64,000 nucleotides of DNA from Streptomyces broussonetiae (GCF_009796285.1 NZ_CP047020.1:3100001-3164000), one strand, 5' to 3'; counted from the stretch's first letter, positions 16,674 to 24,792 are shown. The notes: generated by a model not told the origin, from the letters alone. Program-made: numbers and translations.

Positions 16674-17122
16674 ATGAGCGAGGGCGGGACGAGGGTGAAC
16701 CAGAGGGTGCGCCGGGAGCCGGGGCTCGCGGGCCACCTCTTGCCGGCGGCGGGGCGCCGCCGGACCTGGGCGCGTACCCCGGTGTCGTGCGCGCAGCCGC
16801 TGCCCGGCGAGCCCGACCCCGTCCCGGCGAGCGCGACGCTCTCGGCGCAGGGCGTCGGCCTCCGGTCGGGCGCGGTGCCGTCGCGGGCGGGCGGGCGCCG
16901 GCCACGGTGCGCCGCCCGGTCGTCGGCGCCGCGGGCGCCACGGCGTCGGTGGCCGCCCCGCACGGCCGGATCGACGAACCGCCGGGCCTCTTCCATCCGG
17001 ACCGGCTCGTGCTGCACCGCGACGGCCCTGGCCCCGAGGAGTTCACCGCCGATCCGGCCGACGGACGGGTCGGAGGGCTCGCTCGCGGTGATGGGGAGCC
17101 GAGTACCCGACCAGCCGCATGA
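16674..17122 (+). pseudogene. Possible frameshifted gene of unknown function
   Basis: From ATG 16674 one frame reads plausibly (MSEGGTRVNQRVRREPGLAG... to ...PVPASATLSAQGVGLRSGAV). Near 16,900 that frame becomes Arg/Ser/Cys-rich noise. A different frame then becomes protein-like (VVGAAGATASVAAPHGRID, EPPGLFHPDRLVLHRDG, PGPEEFTADPADGRVGG) up to a stop at 17120-17122. This is what a single frameshift would produce, either real decay or a sequencing error. GC-rich DNA makes codon bias ambiguous here, so the call is tentative. I do not recognise the product. Confidence 0.35.
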
Positions 17123-17170
17123 CGGACACGGCATTCCGCATGCCGGACTCCCCGCCTACGCTGCGGAGGC

Positions 17171-17929
17171 ATGACTGACAGGCATACGAAGAGCGCGGTG
17201 GTGACCGGCGCCGGCTCCGGCATCGGACGGGCCGTCGCCGTGGAACTGCTGCAGGCCGGCTGGTCGGTCGCGCTGGCCGGCCGGCACACCGAGACGCTGG
17301 AGGCGACGGCGGCGCTCGCGCCCGGGGGCTCCGCGCTCGCCGTGCGTACCGACGTGGCCCGGCCCGAGGACGTGGACGCACTGTTCACGGCCACCGTGGA
17401 GCGGTTCGGGCGGGTGGATCTGCTGTTCAACAACGCGGGGACCTTCGGGCCCGGCGGCGTCCCGGTCGAGGAACTCCCCTACGACGCCTGGCGGCACGTG
17501 GTGGACACCAACCTCAACGGGGCGTTCCTGTGCGCGCAGGCGGCGTACCGGCGGATGAAGGAGCAGGATCCGCAGGGCGGCCGGATCATCAACAACGGCT
17601 CGATCTCGGCCCATACGCCCCGTCCGCACTCGGTCGCCTACACCGCGACCAAGCACGCGCTCACCGGCCTGACCAAGTCCCTGTCGCTGGACGGGCGGCC
17701 GTACCGCATCGCGGTCGGGCAGATCGACATCGGCAACGCGGCGACCGACATGACGGAACGGATGCAGACCGGTGCGCTCCAGGCGAACGGCGAGGTGGTG
17801 CCGGAGCCGGTGATGGACGTGGCCGACGTGGCGCGCACCGTGCGGCACATGGCCGAGCTGCCGCTGGAGGCGAACGTGCAGTTCGCGACGGTGCTGGCGA
17901 CGGCGATGCCGTACATCGGGCGGGGCTGA
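17171..17929 (+). CDS. Short-chain dehydrogenase/reductase (SDR)
   Basis: 252 residues. NAD(P)-binding TGXXXGXG is TGAGSGIG (about 12-19), followed by NNAG and the catalytic Tyr-X3-Lys as YTATK, preceded by the catalytic serine in NGSISA. AGRH at the end of beta-2 suggests NADP. The ATG lies 7 nt after a TACGCT -10-like box, so the transcript may be leaderless. Substrate unknown. The gene is monocistronic, followed by a hairpin-rich convergent intergenic region. Confidence 0.92.
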   Translation: MTDRHTKSAVVTGAGSGIGRAVAVELLQAGWSVALAGRHTETLEATAALAPGGSALAVRTDVARPEDVDALFTATVERFGRVDLLFNNAGTFGPGGVPVEELPYDAWRHVVDTNLNGAFLCAQAAYRRMKEQDPQGGRIINNGSISAHTPRPHSVAYTATKHALTGLTKSLSLDGRPYRIAVGQIDIGNAATDMTERMQTGALQANGEVVPEPVMDVADVARTVRHMAELPLEANVQFATVLATAMPYIGRG

Positions 17930-18265
17930 ACCGGCTCCCGGACCGGTTCCACAAACGGAGTTCGAACATCCGCGGTATTGCGGCCGGTCGAGCACATATG
18001 CTCAACTTCCCTCCACGAGAGCTTCACACTTCAAGCTCGTGGATTCCGCAAGCCATACCGAGGGGGGAGGCGGCGGCCGTTCCACCGGACCGGAGTTGGG
18101 GGTGGACCTCGCGCGGGACGCGGGGTACGCACCGGTCGCTGGAACGGCCGCCGCGCTGTTCGCGAAGCCGCCGGCGATCTCACCGGGGCACGTCGTTCGC
18201 CGTGCGGCGGTGAGCGGTTCGCCGCCGCACGGCCGGCCGCCGAACCGCTCACCGCCGCGGCGCTT
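17930..18265. other. Convergent intergenic region with nested inverted repeats
   Basis: No gene is supported here. At least four inverted repeats are visible. GAGCA/TGCTC lies at 17990-18003. CCACGAG/CTCGTGG lies at about 18013-18042. A 14-bp perfect pair lies at 18071-18084 and 18140-18153. An 18-bp perfect stem lies at 18204-18221 and 18241-18258. A further 6-bp hairpin (GGCGCT/AGCGCC) at 18259-18273 runs into the end of the carboxypeptidase gene. The region probably terminates both convergent transcripts. Confidence 0.6.
18204..18258. terminator. 18-bp perfect hairpin between convergent genes
   Basis: GCGGCGGTGAGCGGTTCG at 18204-18221 pairs exactly with 18241-18258 around a 19-nt loop. 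There is no T-run, as is usual for high-GC actinobacterial terminators. It can act for either strand. Confidence 0.6.
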
Positions 18266-19531
18266 TCAGCGCCGGTGGCGCCCGCCGGGCTCCGTCGGGC
18301 CGCCGCTCGTCTCGCTCACGGCCGTCGTCTCTGTTGTCGCCGTCGTCACCGTCGTCGCTTTCGTCGCCGTCACGGCGCTCGCCCTGCGCCGCCGCTTGAC
18401 CATCCAGGCCCCCGCCGCCGCCAGCAGCAGCACCGTGCCCCCGGCGCCCTCGACCAGCCGGCCGGTGGACAGCCCGCCGGACGACGCGTCAGAGCTGCCG
18501 GCCGCCGCCTGGGCCTTGCTCCCCGGAGCCGGACCCGCCTTCGCGCCGCCCTCGCTGAGCGGCTCGACCAGCGTGCCCACGGCCTGTGCCGCACGCCCGC
18601 GACCGAAGCCCCAGTCGAGCAGCGCGGCCGTCTGCTCGTAGACGGCGTTGCTCCCCTCGGCCGGATGCATCACCGTCACCAGCAGGGTGCGCCCGCCCCG
18701 GGTGGCGGCGCCGGTGAAGGTGTTGCCGGCATTGCTGGTGTAGCCGTTCTTGACACCGATCAGGCCGTCGTATGTCCTCAGGCCCCATGCCCCGGTCAAC
18801 AGGCGGTCGGTGTTCTGGATCTGGAATGTCTTCTTGCCGCCCGCGGGGAAGTCGGCGGTGCGCGTGCCGCAGTAGCCGCGGAAGTCGGCGTTCTTGAGAC
18901 CGTGGCGGGCGAAGAGCGTCAGGTCGTACGCCGAGGAGATCTGGCCCGGGTGGTCGAAGCCGTCGGGGCTGACCACATGCGTGTCCAGCGCCTGCAGGTC
19001 CTCGGCCTTGGCCTGCATCTCGGCGACCGTCTTGGCGATCCCGCCGTTCATGTGGGCCAGCACGTGCACCGCGTCGTTGCCGGAGCGCAGGAACACGCCC
19101 TGCCAGAGCTGCTCGACGGTGTAGGTGATGCCGGCCTTGATGCCGACCAGGCTGGAGCCGGCCGGCACGTCGGAGATGTCGGTGTCCTTGACCGTGTACC
19201 GCTCGGTGCGGTCGAACTTCTTCAACACGGTGTCCGCGAAAAGCATCTTGAGCGTCGACGCGGGCGCGAGCCGTCGGTGCGCGTCAAAGGAGGCGAGCAC
19301 CTCCCCGCTGTCGTAGTCGGCGATCAGCCAGGAGCGGGCGGTGAGCCTCGCGGGCAGTCCGGAGGCACCGCGCACCTGGACGCCGGCGCGGTTCAGTTGC
19401 TCGCCCCCGATGACGGCGGGCTCGGCTGCGGCGGCCTCGGTGGCCATGGACAGGGGAAGGGCGGCGGCCGTCAGACCGAGGGCGGCACGCCGGCTGATCC
19501 GGGAACATTCACGCACTCCGGGACCGTACAC
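18266..19531 (-). CDS. D-alanyl-D-alanine carboxypeptidase (S11 family)
   Basis: About 421 residues from GTG 19531. GTG 19516 is an alternative, and the open frame extends to 19642. The N-terminus is an export signal with an Arg-Arg pair (SRISRRAALGLTAAALPLS), possibly Tat-type. Active-site motifs are SXXK as STLK, SXN as SGND, and the third motif KTG replaced by KNG in GVKNGYTSNAG. The C-terminus has one transmembrane helix followed by KRRRR and a Thr-rich tail. It trims stem peptides of peptidoglycan at the outer membrane face. The KNG variant may alter beta-lactam sensitivity (inference). Confidence 0.9.
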   Translation of the reverse strand: MYGPGVRECSRISRRAALGLTAAALPLSMATEAAAAEPAVIGGEQLNRAGVQVRGASGLPARLTARSWLIADYDSGEVLASFDAHRRLAPASTLKMLFADTVLKKFDRTERYTVKDTDISDVPAGSSLVGIKAGITYTVEQLWQGVFLRSGNDAVHVLAHMNGGIAKTVAEMQAKAEDLQALDTHVVSPDGFDHPGQISSAYDLTLFARHGLKNADFRGYCGTRTADFPAGGKKTFQIQNTDRLLTGAWGLRTYDGLIGVKNGYTSNAGNTFTGAATRGGRTLLVTVMHPAEGSNAVYEQTAALLDWGFGRGRAAQAVGTLVEPLSEGGAKAGPAPGSKAQAAAGSSDASSGGLSTGRLVEGAGGTVLLLAAAGAWMVKRRRRASAVTATKATTVTTATTETTAVSETSGGPTEPGGRHRR

Positions 19532-19725
19532 CGCGCCCAGCAGCGGATTCCCGGACCCGGGCGCGGACGGCCCGGAATTTGCCGCGTTATGAAAATCCGA
19601 TGAGTTAACTGCGTTTCCTGGCGATTCCCGGGCCCTGCACATCCTTCACCCAGGGCTGCTCAAAGGTTCCTCCCCAGCTTGTGGCCGCGCCCACAGCGGG
19701 CGCCGAGAACCGTTCGAGGAACGGG

Positions 19726-19980
19726 ATGTTCGGCACCTGTCTCAAGCGCGAGCCGAGCCGCCGCAAGAAGGCCGCTCCGGTGATCGCGATGGGTCTGGCG
19801 CTCGGTATCGCGCTGGTCATCACCGTGAACTCGGTGTCGGCCGGTATGACGCAGGCGCAGGACAAGGAGCCGCAGGTGCAGGGCGGCGGCGCGAACTTCA
19901 ACGTCCGGGCCAACATCTCCGGTACGACGGTCACCACCTCCGCCGACCTCGCCTCCTCCGTCTCCGGCTCCCTTTCGCCA
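19726..19980 (+). pseudogene. 5' fragment of a FtsX/MacB-type ABC transporter permease
   Basis: About 85 codons start [17 protein letters not shown] and contain the first transmembrane helix ([19 protein letters not shown], then TQAQDK), the standard N-terminus of actinobacterial MacB-like permeases. After roughly codon 50 the sequence resembles a later part of such proteins ([19 protein letters not shown]), so an internal deletion is likely. At about 19,980 it ends abruptly at a junction with the aldo/keto reductase pseudogene on the opposite strand. No ATPase partner gene remains. Confidence 0.6.
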
Positions 19981-20942
19981 TGGCGCCGGCGTTCTCCTCG
20001 GCCTGGGCGACCGTCCGGAAGCCGGGGATCGGCACGGTGCACGGGCCGCGCGCCCACAGCCGGGCCAGGGCGCCCTGGCCGAGGGGTACGGCCGTCGCCG
20101 GTGAGGACGGAGCGCGGCGCGTCGATCCGGTCCAGCCATGCGTGTCGGCGCCGAACCCGTCGGCGTCGTCGCCCTGCAGCCAGGCCGGTGGCCGGCTGCG
20201 GATGTCCCCGGCCTCCAGCGTCTGCCTGCGCCGCCCGGCCGGCAGCCCTATGGCCGGCGGGCTGCGGTCGACGCCGGCCGGCTCCGACTGCTCGCACAGT
20301 GCGACGAGCCGAGGCGCGTCGCCGAGGACGTTCAACGCGTGCTGCACGGCCGTGCAGTGCGTGCCCTGCGCGAAGACGGCGGCCCGTCCGGGGCCGCCGG
20401 TGCTCCGGCCGTAGGCCCGGACGAGGTCTGCGCCACGAACTCCTCGCAGGCGTCGGGCAGTTCGGCGACCCGTCCGGGGCCGGCGTCGGAGGGGTGGAAC
20501 TGGTACAGGTCGATGTGATCCGTGCCGAGCCGGCGCAGCGAGGCGGTGAGGGCGCGACGCGACGGGCGTACTCGGGGGTGTCGTCGCCGCCGGTGAGGGT
20601 GCGGGTGTCCGGCTCGACGACGTTGCCCCACTTGGTGGCGCGCACGCCCTCGTCACGGCGCCCGCCCAGGGCCCGGCCGAGGACCTCCTGGCTGTGCCCG
20701 GCGCCGTAGCGGTCGGCGGAGTCGAAGAACGTGACGCCGAGGTCGAGGGGCGCGGCGGATCGCGCGTACGGACTCCTCGTCGTCGACCTTCCCCCAGCCG
20801 AGCGGCTGCCCGTCGGCGGCCTGCCTCCCCCACGCTCGGCTTTGCTCGCGCGGGGGCCCCATCCGCCGATGGCCCAGCACCCGAAGCCGAGCGCGCTCAC
20901 GTCGATTCCGCTGCGTCCCGGTGTCCTGGTCATGGTCTCCAT
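19976..20942 (-). pseudogene. Aldo/keto reductase, multiply frameshifted
   Basis: Pieces of one aldo/keto reductase are spread over three minus-strand frames. [20 protein letters not shown] starts at 20,942. [20 protein letters not shown] is near 20,800. [20 protein letters not shown] and [20 protein letters not shown] are near 20,740-20,570. [20 protein letters not shown] is near 20,540. [17 protein letters not shown] is near 20,310, and [18 protein letters not shown] is at the end. At least four frame changes are needed. A palindromic repeat is inserted in the N-terminal part. The catalytic Asp/Tyr region (DSADRYGAG) is still readable. Confidence 0.85.
20822..20854. repeat. Dispersed palindromic repeat, copy 1 (inside AKR pseudogene)
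   Basis: A 33-bp segment with core CACGCTCGGCT and GCTCGCGCGGG matches a segment in the RNase H linker (33305-33337) at 30 of 33 positions. It is flanked by CCCCC/GGGGG arms and interrupts the reductase reading frame after the GG of the coenzyme-binding N-terminus. Confidence 0.65.
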
Positions 20943-20999
20943 GCCTCAGGGCACCAGGAGTTGAAGCATGCACGAAGGCAAGGGCCCGGGCGGCCCGGA

Positions 21000-21326
21000 T
21001 CACGCCTGTCCGGTCTCGAAACGGGAGATCTGTCCGCCGTCGTCGACGGTGAAGTGCCACTGGGTCTTCATCTCGCCATAGGTGTCGTTGCGGTAGCGGG
21101 CGTGCAGGGTCCGGCCGCCGTCGGACTCGCTGTCGACCTCCATGTGGCCGTTGGAGGCGAAGATCTCCCGCTCGATCCAGTCGGCGAGGTTGCGGTCACG
21201 GCCGTCGTCGGCCATGGTCGCGCCGAGCGAGAGAAGGCTCATGAAGCCCTCGCGGTCATGGGAGTTGACGGCGTTGACGAAGGCCCGGACGACCGGATCG
21301 CTGAGTTTGTCTGGTTTGATCGCCAT
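21000..21326 (-). CDS. SnoaL/NTF2-like small protein
   Basis: 108 residues from ATG 21326. The fold is suggested by DPVVRAFVNAVNSHDREGFMSLL at the N-terminus, then ADDG, DWIEREIF and a beta-rich end (ARYRNDTYGEMKTQWHF). This is the usual pattern of NTF2/SnoaL cone-shaped barrels. A longer frame upstream lacks coding character. Neither substrate nor partner is apparent. It lies next to the decayed reductase and divergent from DoxX. Confidence 0.8.
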   Translation of the reverse strand: MAIKPDKLSDPVVRAFVNAVNSHDREGFMSLLSLGATMADDGRDRNLADWIEREIFASNGHMEVDSESDGGRTLHARYRNDTYGEMKTQWHFTVDDGGQISRFETGQA

Positions 21327-21458
21327 GGCGCCAGGCTCACACCGCTTCCCCGGACCCGCCACCCGAACGCCCCGCTCGGCTCGCCCGTGAGGGTGAGACC
21401 TGCGACGGTGGGAGCACGGGAGGACCCGTCCGCGTGTCCACATGTCTGCCGTGTCCGC

Positions 21459-21498
21459 ATGTCTTCAGGGGAGTCACCATGTCTTCAGGGGAGTCACC
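21459..21498 (+). repeat. 20-bp tandem duplication of a ribosome-binding region
   Basis: ATGTCTTCAGGGGAGTCACC occurs twice head-to-tail (21459-21478 and 21479-21498), immediately before the GTG start of the DoxX gene. Each copy carries AGGGGAG, so the Shine-Dalgarno is duplicated. Confidence 0.85.
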
Positions 21499-21502
21499 GT
21501 GA
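21479..21502 (+). CDS. Possible 7-residue leader peptide coupled to DoxX
   Basis: The second repeat copy starts with ATG and reads MSSGESP then TGA. The TGA overlaps the DoxX GTG start (GTGA). The first repeat copy supplies its AGGGGAG at correct spacing. Created by the duplication, it may couple or dampen DoxX translation. Not proven to be translated. Confidence 0.35.
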   Translation: MSSGESP

Positions 21503-22044
21503 GCTGTTTCGACCGACGTGATCTGGGCCTGCTGCTGCTCCGGTTGGGGACCGGCGGGGTGCTCGCCGCGCACGGCACGCAGAAGCTGTTCGGCTGGTTC
21601 GGCGGACACGGCCTGGAGGGCACCGGCCAGTTCATGGAGTCCGTCGGCTACACGCCGGGCAGGGCGAGCGCGACGGCGGCGGGCGTCGCGGAAGCGGGCG
21701 GCGGCGCCCTTCTCGCCCTGGGCCTCGCGACCCCGGCGGCGGGCGCGGCGGCGGCCGGCGCGATGGCAGGGGCAGCGGCCGTCCATGTGCCCAACGGCTT
21801 CTTCGCCCAGTCCGGAGGCTACGAGTACGCGGTGACCCTGGGCCTGGCGGCGGCCGGACTCGCCATCACGGGCCCCGGGCGCCTGTCCTTCGACCATGCC
21901 CTCGGCCATGTCCTCGACCGCGGCTGGATGGTTCCGGCGGCCCTCGGCGTCACGGCGGCGGCCACGGCACTGGTGGTGGGAGCACGCAACTGCCGGGTCC
22001 GGGCGAAGCGGGAGGGCGAGCAGGAGGCGTTGTTCGAGGAGTAG
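21499..22044 (+). CDS. DoxX-family membrane protein
   Basis: 181 residues from GTG 21499 with AGGGGAG upstream. DoxX signatures are LGLLLLRLGTGGVLAAHGTQKLFGWFGG at the N-terminus and FMESVGYTPGRASATAAGVAEAGGG. Four hydrophobic helices are followed by an additional C-terminal helix and a short basic tail. In mycobacteria DoxX forms a membrane complex with SseA and SodA for thiol and oxidative balance. No such partner is adjacent here. Confidence 0.9.
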   Translation: MSCFDRRDLGLLLLRLGTGGVLAAHGTQKLFGWFGGHGLEGTGQFMESVGYTPGRASATAAGVAEAGGGALLALGLATPAAGAAAAGAMAGAAAVHVPNGFFAQSGGYEYAVTLGLAAAGLAITGPGRLSFDHALGHVLDRGWMVPAALGVTAAATALVVGARNCRVRAKREGEQEALFEE

Positions 22045-22083
22045 CCGAGGGTTTCTCTTCCCCGGCGTGGCAGGCTGCGGGGC

Positions 22084-22422
22084 ATGACCGATCAGAACAC
22101 CACCCCCGCGCTCTGGCCGACCATCGACGAACTGTTCGCCCGGCTGGAGGAGGGCCGCGACCGCACCGGCATGGAGGGCGTGCTGCTCCGCGTCCTCAAG
22201 CTGTCGGAGGAGGTCGGCGAGGTGGCCGAGGCGGCCATCGGCGCGACCGGCGACAACCCCCGCAAGGGTTTCTCCCACACCTGGGAGGACGTGCAGCGGG
22301 AGCTGTGCGACGTGACCATCTCGGCCCTGGTGGCCCTGCGGTCACTGACCCCGGACGCGCGCGAGGTGTTCGAGCGACACCTGAAGAGGGTGCAAGAGCG
22401 CCCACTCGCACCGTCGGCGTGA
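22084..22422 (+). CDS. MazG-like nucleotide pyrophosphohydrolase domain protein
   Basis: 112 residues. The helical MazG signature appears as LKLSEEVGEVAEAAIGATG (EEXXE, about 38-56) and, after a loop, WEDVQRELCDVTISALVAL, giving the second acidic pair (EXXD). The four acidic residues coordinate Mg2+ for hydrolysis of nucleoside triphosphates to monophosphates. It is a short single-domain form, which in the family is usually a house-cleaning dCTP/NTP pyrophosphatase. The start lies 40 bp after DoxX and has a TAGGCT-like upstream element, so it may have its own promoter. Confidence 0.88.
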   Translation: MTDQNTTPALWPTIDELFARLEEGRDRTGMEGVLLRVLKLSEEVGEVAEAAIGATGDNPRKGFSHTWEDVQRELCDVTISALVALRSLTPDAREVFERHLKRVQERPLAPSA

Positions 22423-22685
22423 CCGGCACCGATCACGCGAGCGGGAACCAGCCGTACGTACCTGCCGAAACTCCGGGCAGTCCCCGGCCCGGCCGCGCGG
22501 GAGGCGTTCTAGCGGCACACCTTGGCCCCTACCCGCCCCGCGCACAACCTACGAACGTTTCTGCATGTCAATCTGCTTGTTTCTTGATCACTCAATCGCG
22601 GTGAACCAAGCAGAACCCTGCAACCACCGGTCACAAGATCCGGTTGTCCCAGGTGCTCATCAGGAGATCACCGGGAGGGACCGCC

Positions 22686-23150
22686 TTGCGCCTGCAGTAC
22701 TTCACGCGCCTCACCACGACTCTGGCCGCCACCGGAGCCCTTGTCCTCGCCGCACCCACGGGCGCGCATGCCACCGCGATCGGGACAACTCCGGTGCGCA
22801 CCTTCGAGTACAGCGTCGGCGGCGTGACCATGAAGATCCCGACCGGATGCATGTTCACGCACATCGTCCGCGGCGACGGCAGGAGGATCACCTACCAGAA
22901 CGCAGGCGTCGACTGTGCCTTCGTCGCGGCCCTCAGCAGCGGATTCTGCAACTGGCGCATCGACTTCGCCTACGCCGACACAGACAACCGGACATACCGC
23001 ACATCCCGCGGGAGGACGCACACCGAGTGCAAGATCGACCCGATGCGGAACAACTCTCCCCAGACGCTGCCTCGTTATGGAAAGGCGTGTGCCCACCTCT
23101 ACGTCAACGGAGTGCGCCGCGTGAGCCAGTGCCACCACGTCACGAAGTGA
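22686..23150 (+). CDS. Secreted cysteine-rich protein of unknown function
   Basis: 154 residues from TTG 22686, chosen because GGGAGGGA ends 6 nt upstream. A signal peptide is clear: a basic start (LRLQYFTRL), a hydrophobic core and Ala-X-Ala cleavage near GAHATA (about residue 30). The mature part has six cysteines (GCMF, DCAF, FCNW, ECKI, ACAH, QCHH), consistent with three disulfides, and is rich in aromatic and basic residues. I do not recognise the family. The DNA from about 22,530 onward is visibly less G+C-rich than its surroundings, suggesting recent acquisition. A small membrane protein gene follows after 7 bp. Confidence 0.75.
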   Translation: MRLQYFTRLTTTLAATGALVLAAPTGAHATAIGTTPVRTFEYSVGGVTMKIPTGCMFTHIVRGDGRRITYQNAGVDCAFVAALSSGFCNWRIDFAYADTDNRTYRTSRGRTHTECKIDPMRNNSPQTLPRYGKACAHLYVNGVRRVSQCHHVTK

Positions 23151-23157
23151 GTCCTTC

Positions 23158-23403
23158 ATGGTCGAGCAGCAACAGCGGAACGACGTGGACGAGGCCTGGG
23201 AAGCGCGACGGCGCCGGGCCGGTATCGTCGCGTTCTTCGTGGGGTTCGTCGCCACGCTGGCCTTCTTCGCCTTCGGCCCCGGACTACCGCACGTCATCGA
23301 CGGAGGAGCTGTGCTCGCCGCCATTGCCGTGGGCGGTCTTGCCCGATGGTCTTGCCAGTCCTGGATGACGAGGACGGCGGGCAGGAAGGCCGGCCGTCTG
23401 TGA
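23158..23403 (+). CDS. Small two-helix membrane protein, partner of the secreted Cys-rich protein
   Basis: 81 residues: a charged N-terminus (VEQQQRNDVDEAWEARRRRAG), two hydrophobic helices (about 24-41 and 50-63) and a basic tail. The start is 7 bp after the upstream stop, so the genes are co-transcribed and probably translationally coupled. No family recognised. The pair could be an effector and a membrane accessory or immunity protein, but nothing in the sequence proves that. Confidence 0.65.
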   Translation: MVEQQQRNDVDEAWEARRRRAGIVAFFVGFVATLAFFAFGPGLPHVIDGGAVLAAIAVGGLARWSCQSWMTRTAGRKAGRL

Positions 23404-23450
23404 TCACCTTGATGGGGCCCGGCCTCTTGAACAGGCCAAAGCACCTAGGC

Positions 23451-23878
23451 GGCAGACGAGTCGGGCTGTACGCCGGGTTCTGTTCCCCGGTGCCCTCGCG
23501 GGCGCCGGGGCGACGGCCATCCATCTAGGGCCGGCGTTGCCGCCGGCCTCGTGCGGTCTACCCGCGGACTCGGGCGGGCAGCCCTCGATCGTCCGCGCAG
23601 AAACACCGGGGTGTTTCCTTTTGACCTTGCTCCGGGTGGGGTTTACCTAGCTGCCCAGGTCACCCTGGGCACTGGTGGTCTCTTACACCACCGTTTCACC
23701 CTTACCGAGGACCGCCCTCTTCAAAAGAGCGCAGCCCCCGGCGGTCTGTTTTCTGTGGCACTGTCCCGCGGGTCACCCCGGGTGGCCGTTAGCCACCACC
23801 CTGCCCTGTGGAGCCCGGACGTTCCTCGGGAAGCCCCTCAAGGGGACTCCACGCGGCCGTCCGCCCGGCTCGTCTGCC
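23451..23878 (-). ncRNA. rnpB: RNase P RNA (bacterial type A)
   Basis: The catalytic RNA of RNase P, which matures tRNA 5' ends. Conserved elements read on the minus strand include GAGGAACGTCCGGGCTCC (P3/P4 region), the CAGGGTGGTGGCTAACGGCC segment, ACAGTGCCACAGAAAA, GGTAAGGGTGAAACGGTGG, GTGTAAGAGACCACCAG, TAGATGGATGGCCGTC and ACAGAACCCGGCGTACAG. The ends form a perfect 10-bp P1 helix (GGCAGACGAG with CTCGTCTGCC), which defines the coordinates. The sequence closely follows the known Streptomyces RNA. Its 5' end overlaps the 3' end of the co-directional EamA gene by about 40 bp, so its promoter lies within that coding sequence. Confidence 0.96.
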
Positions 23879-24770
23879 GTGTCGACCATGGTACCGGGAG
23901 CCGGGAGCGGCGAGGACCGGCGGTCGCCGTCGCCAGGACCGAGCCCGTCAGGATCAGGGCGAAGGCCACCCCGATCGTCGCGGTCAGCCGCTCGCCGAGG
24001 AAGAGGGCGCCCGCCGCCACCGCGACCGCCGGGTTGACGTACGTGATCACCGTCGCCCGGGTCGGGCCCGCCTCCTTGATCAGCTCCAGGAACGCCACGA
24101 AGGCCACGGCCGTGCAGATCACGCCCAGGCCTGCCAGCGCGGCCAGGACGGCGGCGGAGGGGACGGAGGACGGGCGGGTCGCGGCCGCCACCGGGGCGTA
24201 GACCACGGCCGCCAGTGACAGGCAGACCGCCGTCAGATGCAGGGAGGGGACGTCCTTCAGGCGGCGTGCCGCTATCACCGGGGCGGTCGCGTAGCCGACG
24301 ACCGTCACCAGCACCTCGGCCAGGGAGCGTCCGTCGCCGCCGGTCAGGTGGGGAAGGGTCAGGACCGTCACGCCCGCCAGGCCCAGGGCGAGTCCGGTGA
24401 GCCGCCGGGCTCCCAGGTGTTCGGTGCTGCCCAGCAGGCGCGCCACGACGACGCCCACGATCGGCACGCCCGCGATCAGCAGACCGGCCGTCGAGCTGGA
24501 CAGGTGCCGTTCGGCGTCGGTGAGCGTGAACCAGGGGACGATGATCTCGAGGAACGCGAAGGCCAGTATGGGGCGCCAGTGGGCCCGTATGGTTGCGGGC
24601 AGCCCGCCCTGGCGCAGGGCGAACGGCAGGAGCAGGATCGCGCCCAGCGCGCAGCGCGTGAACACCACCACCGGCGGGGACACCTCGTCCACCGCCACCT
24701 TGATCATCAGATAGGGGACGCCCCAGATCACTCCCATCAGGGAGAACAGGAACCAGCCGCGTGCAGTCAT
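23838..24770 (-). CDS. EamA/DMT-family transporter
   Basis: 310 residues with ten predicted helices in two EamA repeats (about 1-130 and 145-280). Markers are MGVIWGVPYLMIKVAVD, VFTRCALGAILLLPFAL and AFLELIKEAGPTRATVITYVNP. The family exports amino acids or drugs. The start at ATG 24770 is preferred. GTG 24788 is possible and would sit 5 bp from the AraC stop. It is co-transcribed behind an AraC-type regulator, which probably controls it. Its last 13 codons (Arg/Ser-rich) are made of the 5' sequence of rnpB. Confidence 0.9.
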   Translation of the reverse strand: MTARGWFLFSLMGVIWGVPYLMIKVAVDEVSPPVVVFTRCALGAILLLPFALRQGGLPATIRAHWRPILAFAFLEIIVPWFTLTDAERHLSSSTAGLLIAGVPIVGVVVARLLGSTEHLGARRLTGLALGLAGVTVLTLPHLTGGDGRSLAEVLVTVVGYATAPVIAARRLKDVPSLHLTAVCLSLAAVVYAPVAAATRPSSVPSAAVLAALAGLGVICTAVAFVAFLELIKEAGPTRATVITYVNPAVAVAAGALFLGERLTATIGVAFALILTGSVLATATAGPRRSRLPVPWSTRQTSRADGRVESP

Positions 24771-24792
24771 GCGATGAGTTTCGGCCACGCTC

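Noticed and set aside
18039..18641. Open plus-strand frames between the SDR gene and the carboxypeptidase
   Set aside because: They cover the hairpin-rich intergenic DNA and then run antisense to the carboxypeptidase; Ser/Pro/Arg-rich noise.
19605..19980. C-terminal part of the minus-strand frame running past the aldo/keto reductase remnant
   Set aside because: It is antisense to the ABC-permease fragment on the plus strand, whose N-terminal sequence is recognisable.
22668..23444. Minus-strand frame opposite the secreted Cys-rich protein
   Set aside because: The plus strand has a signal peptide, Shine-Dalgarno and conserved-looking cysteines; the minus frame has none of these.
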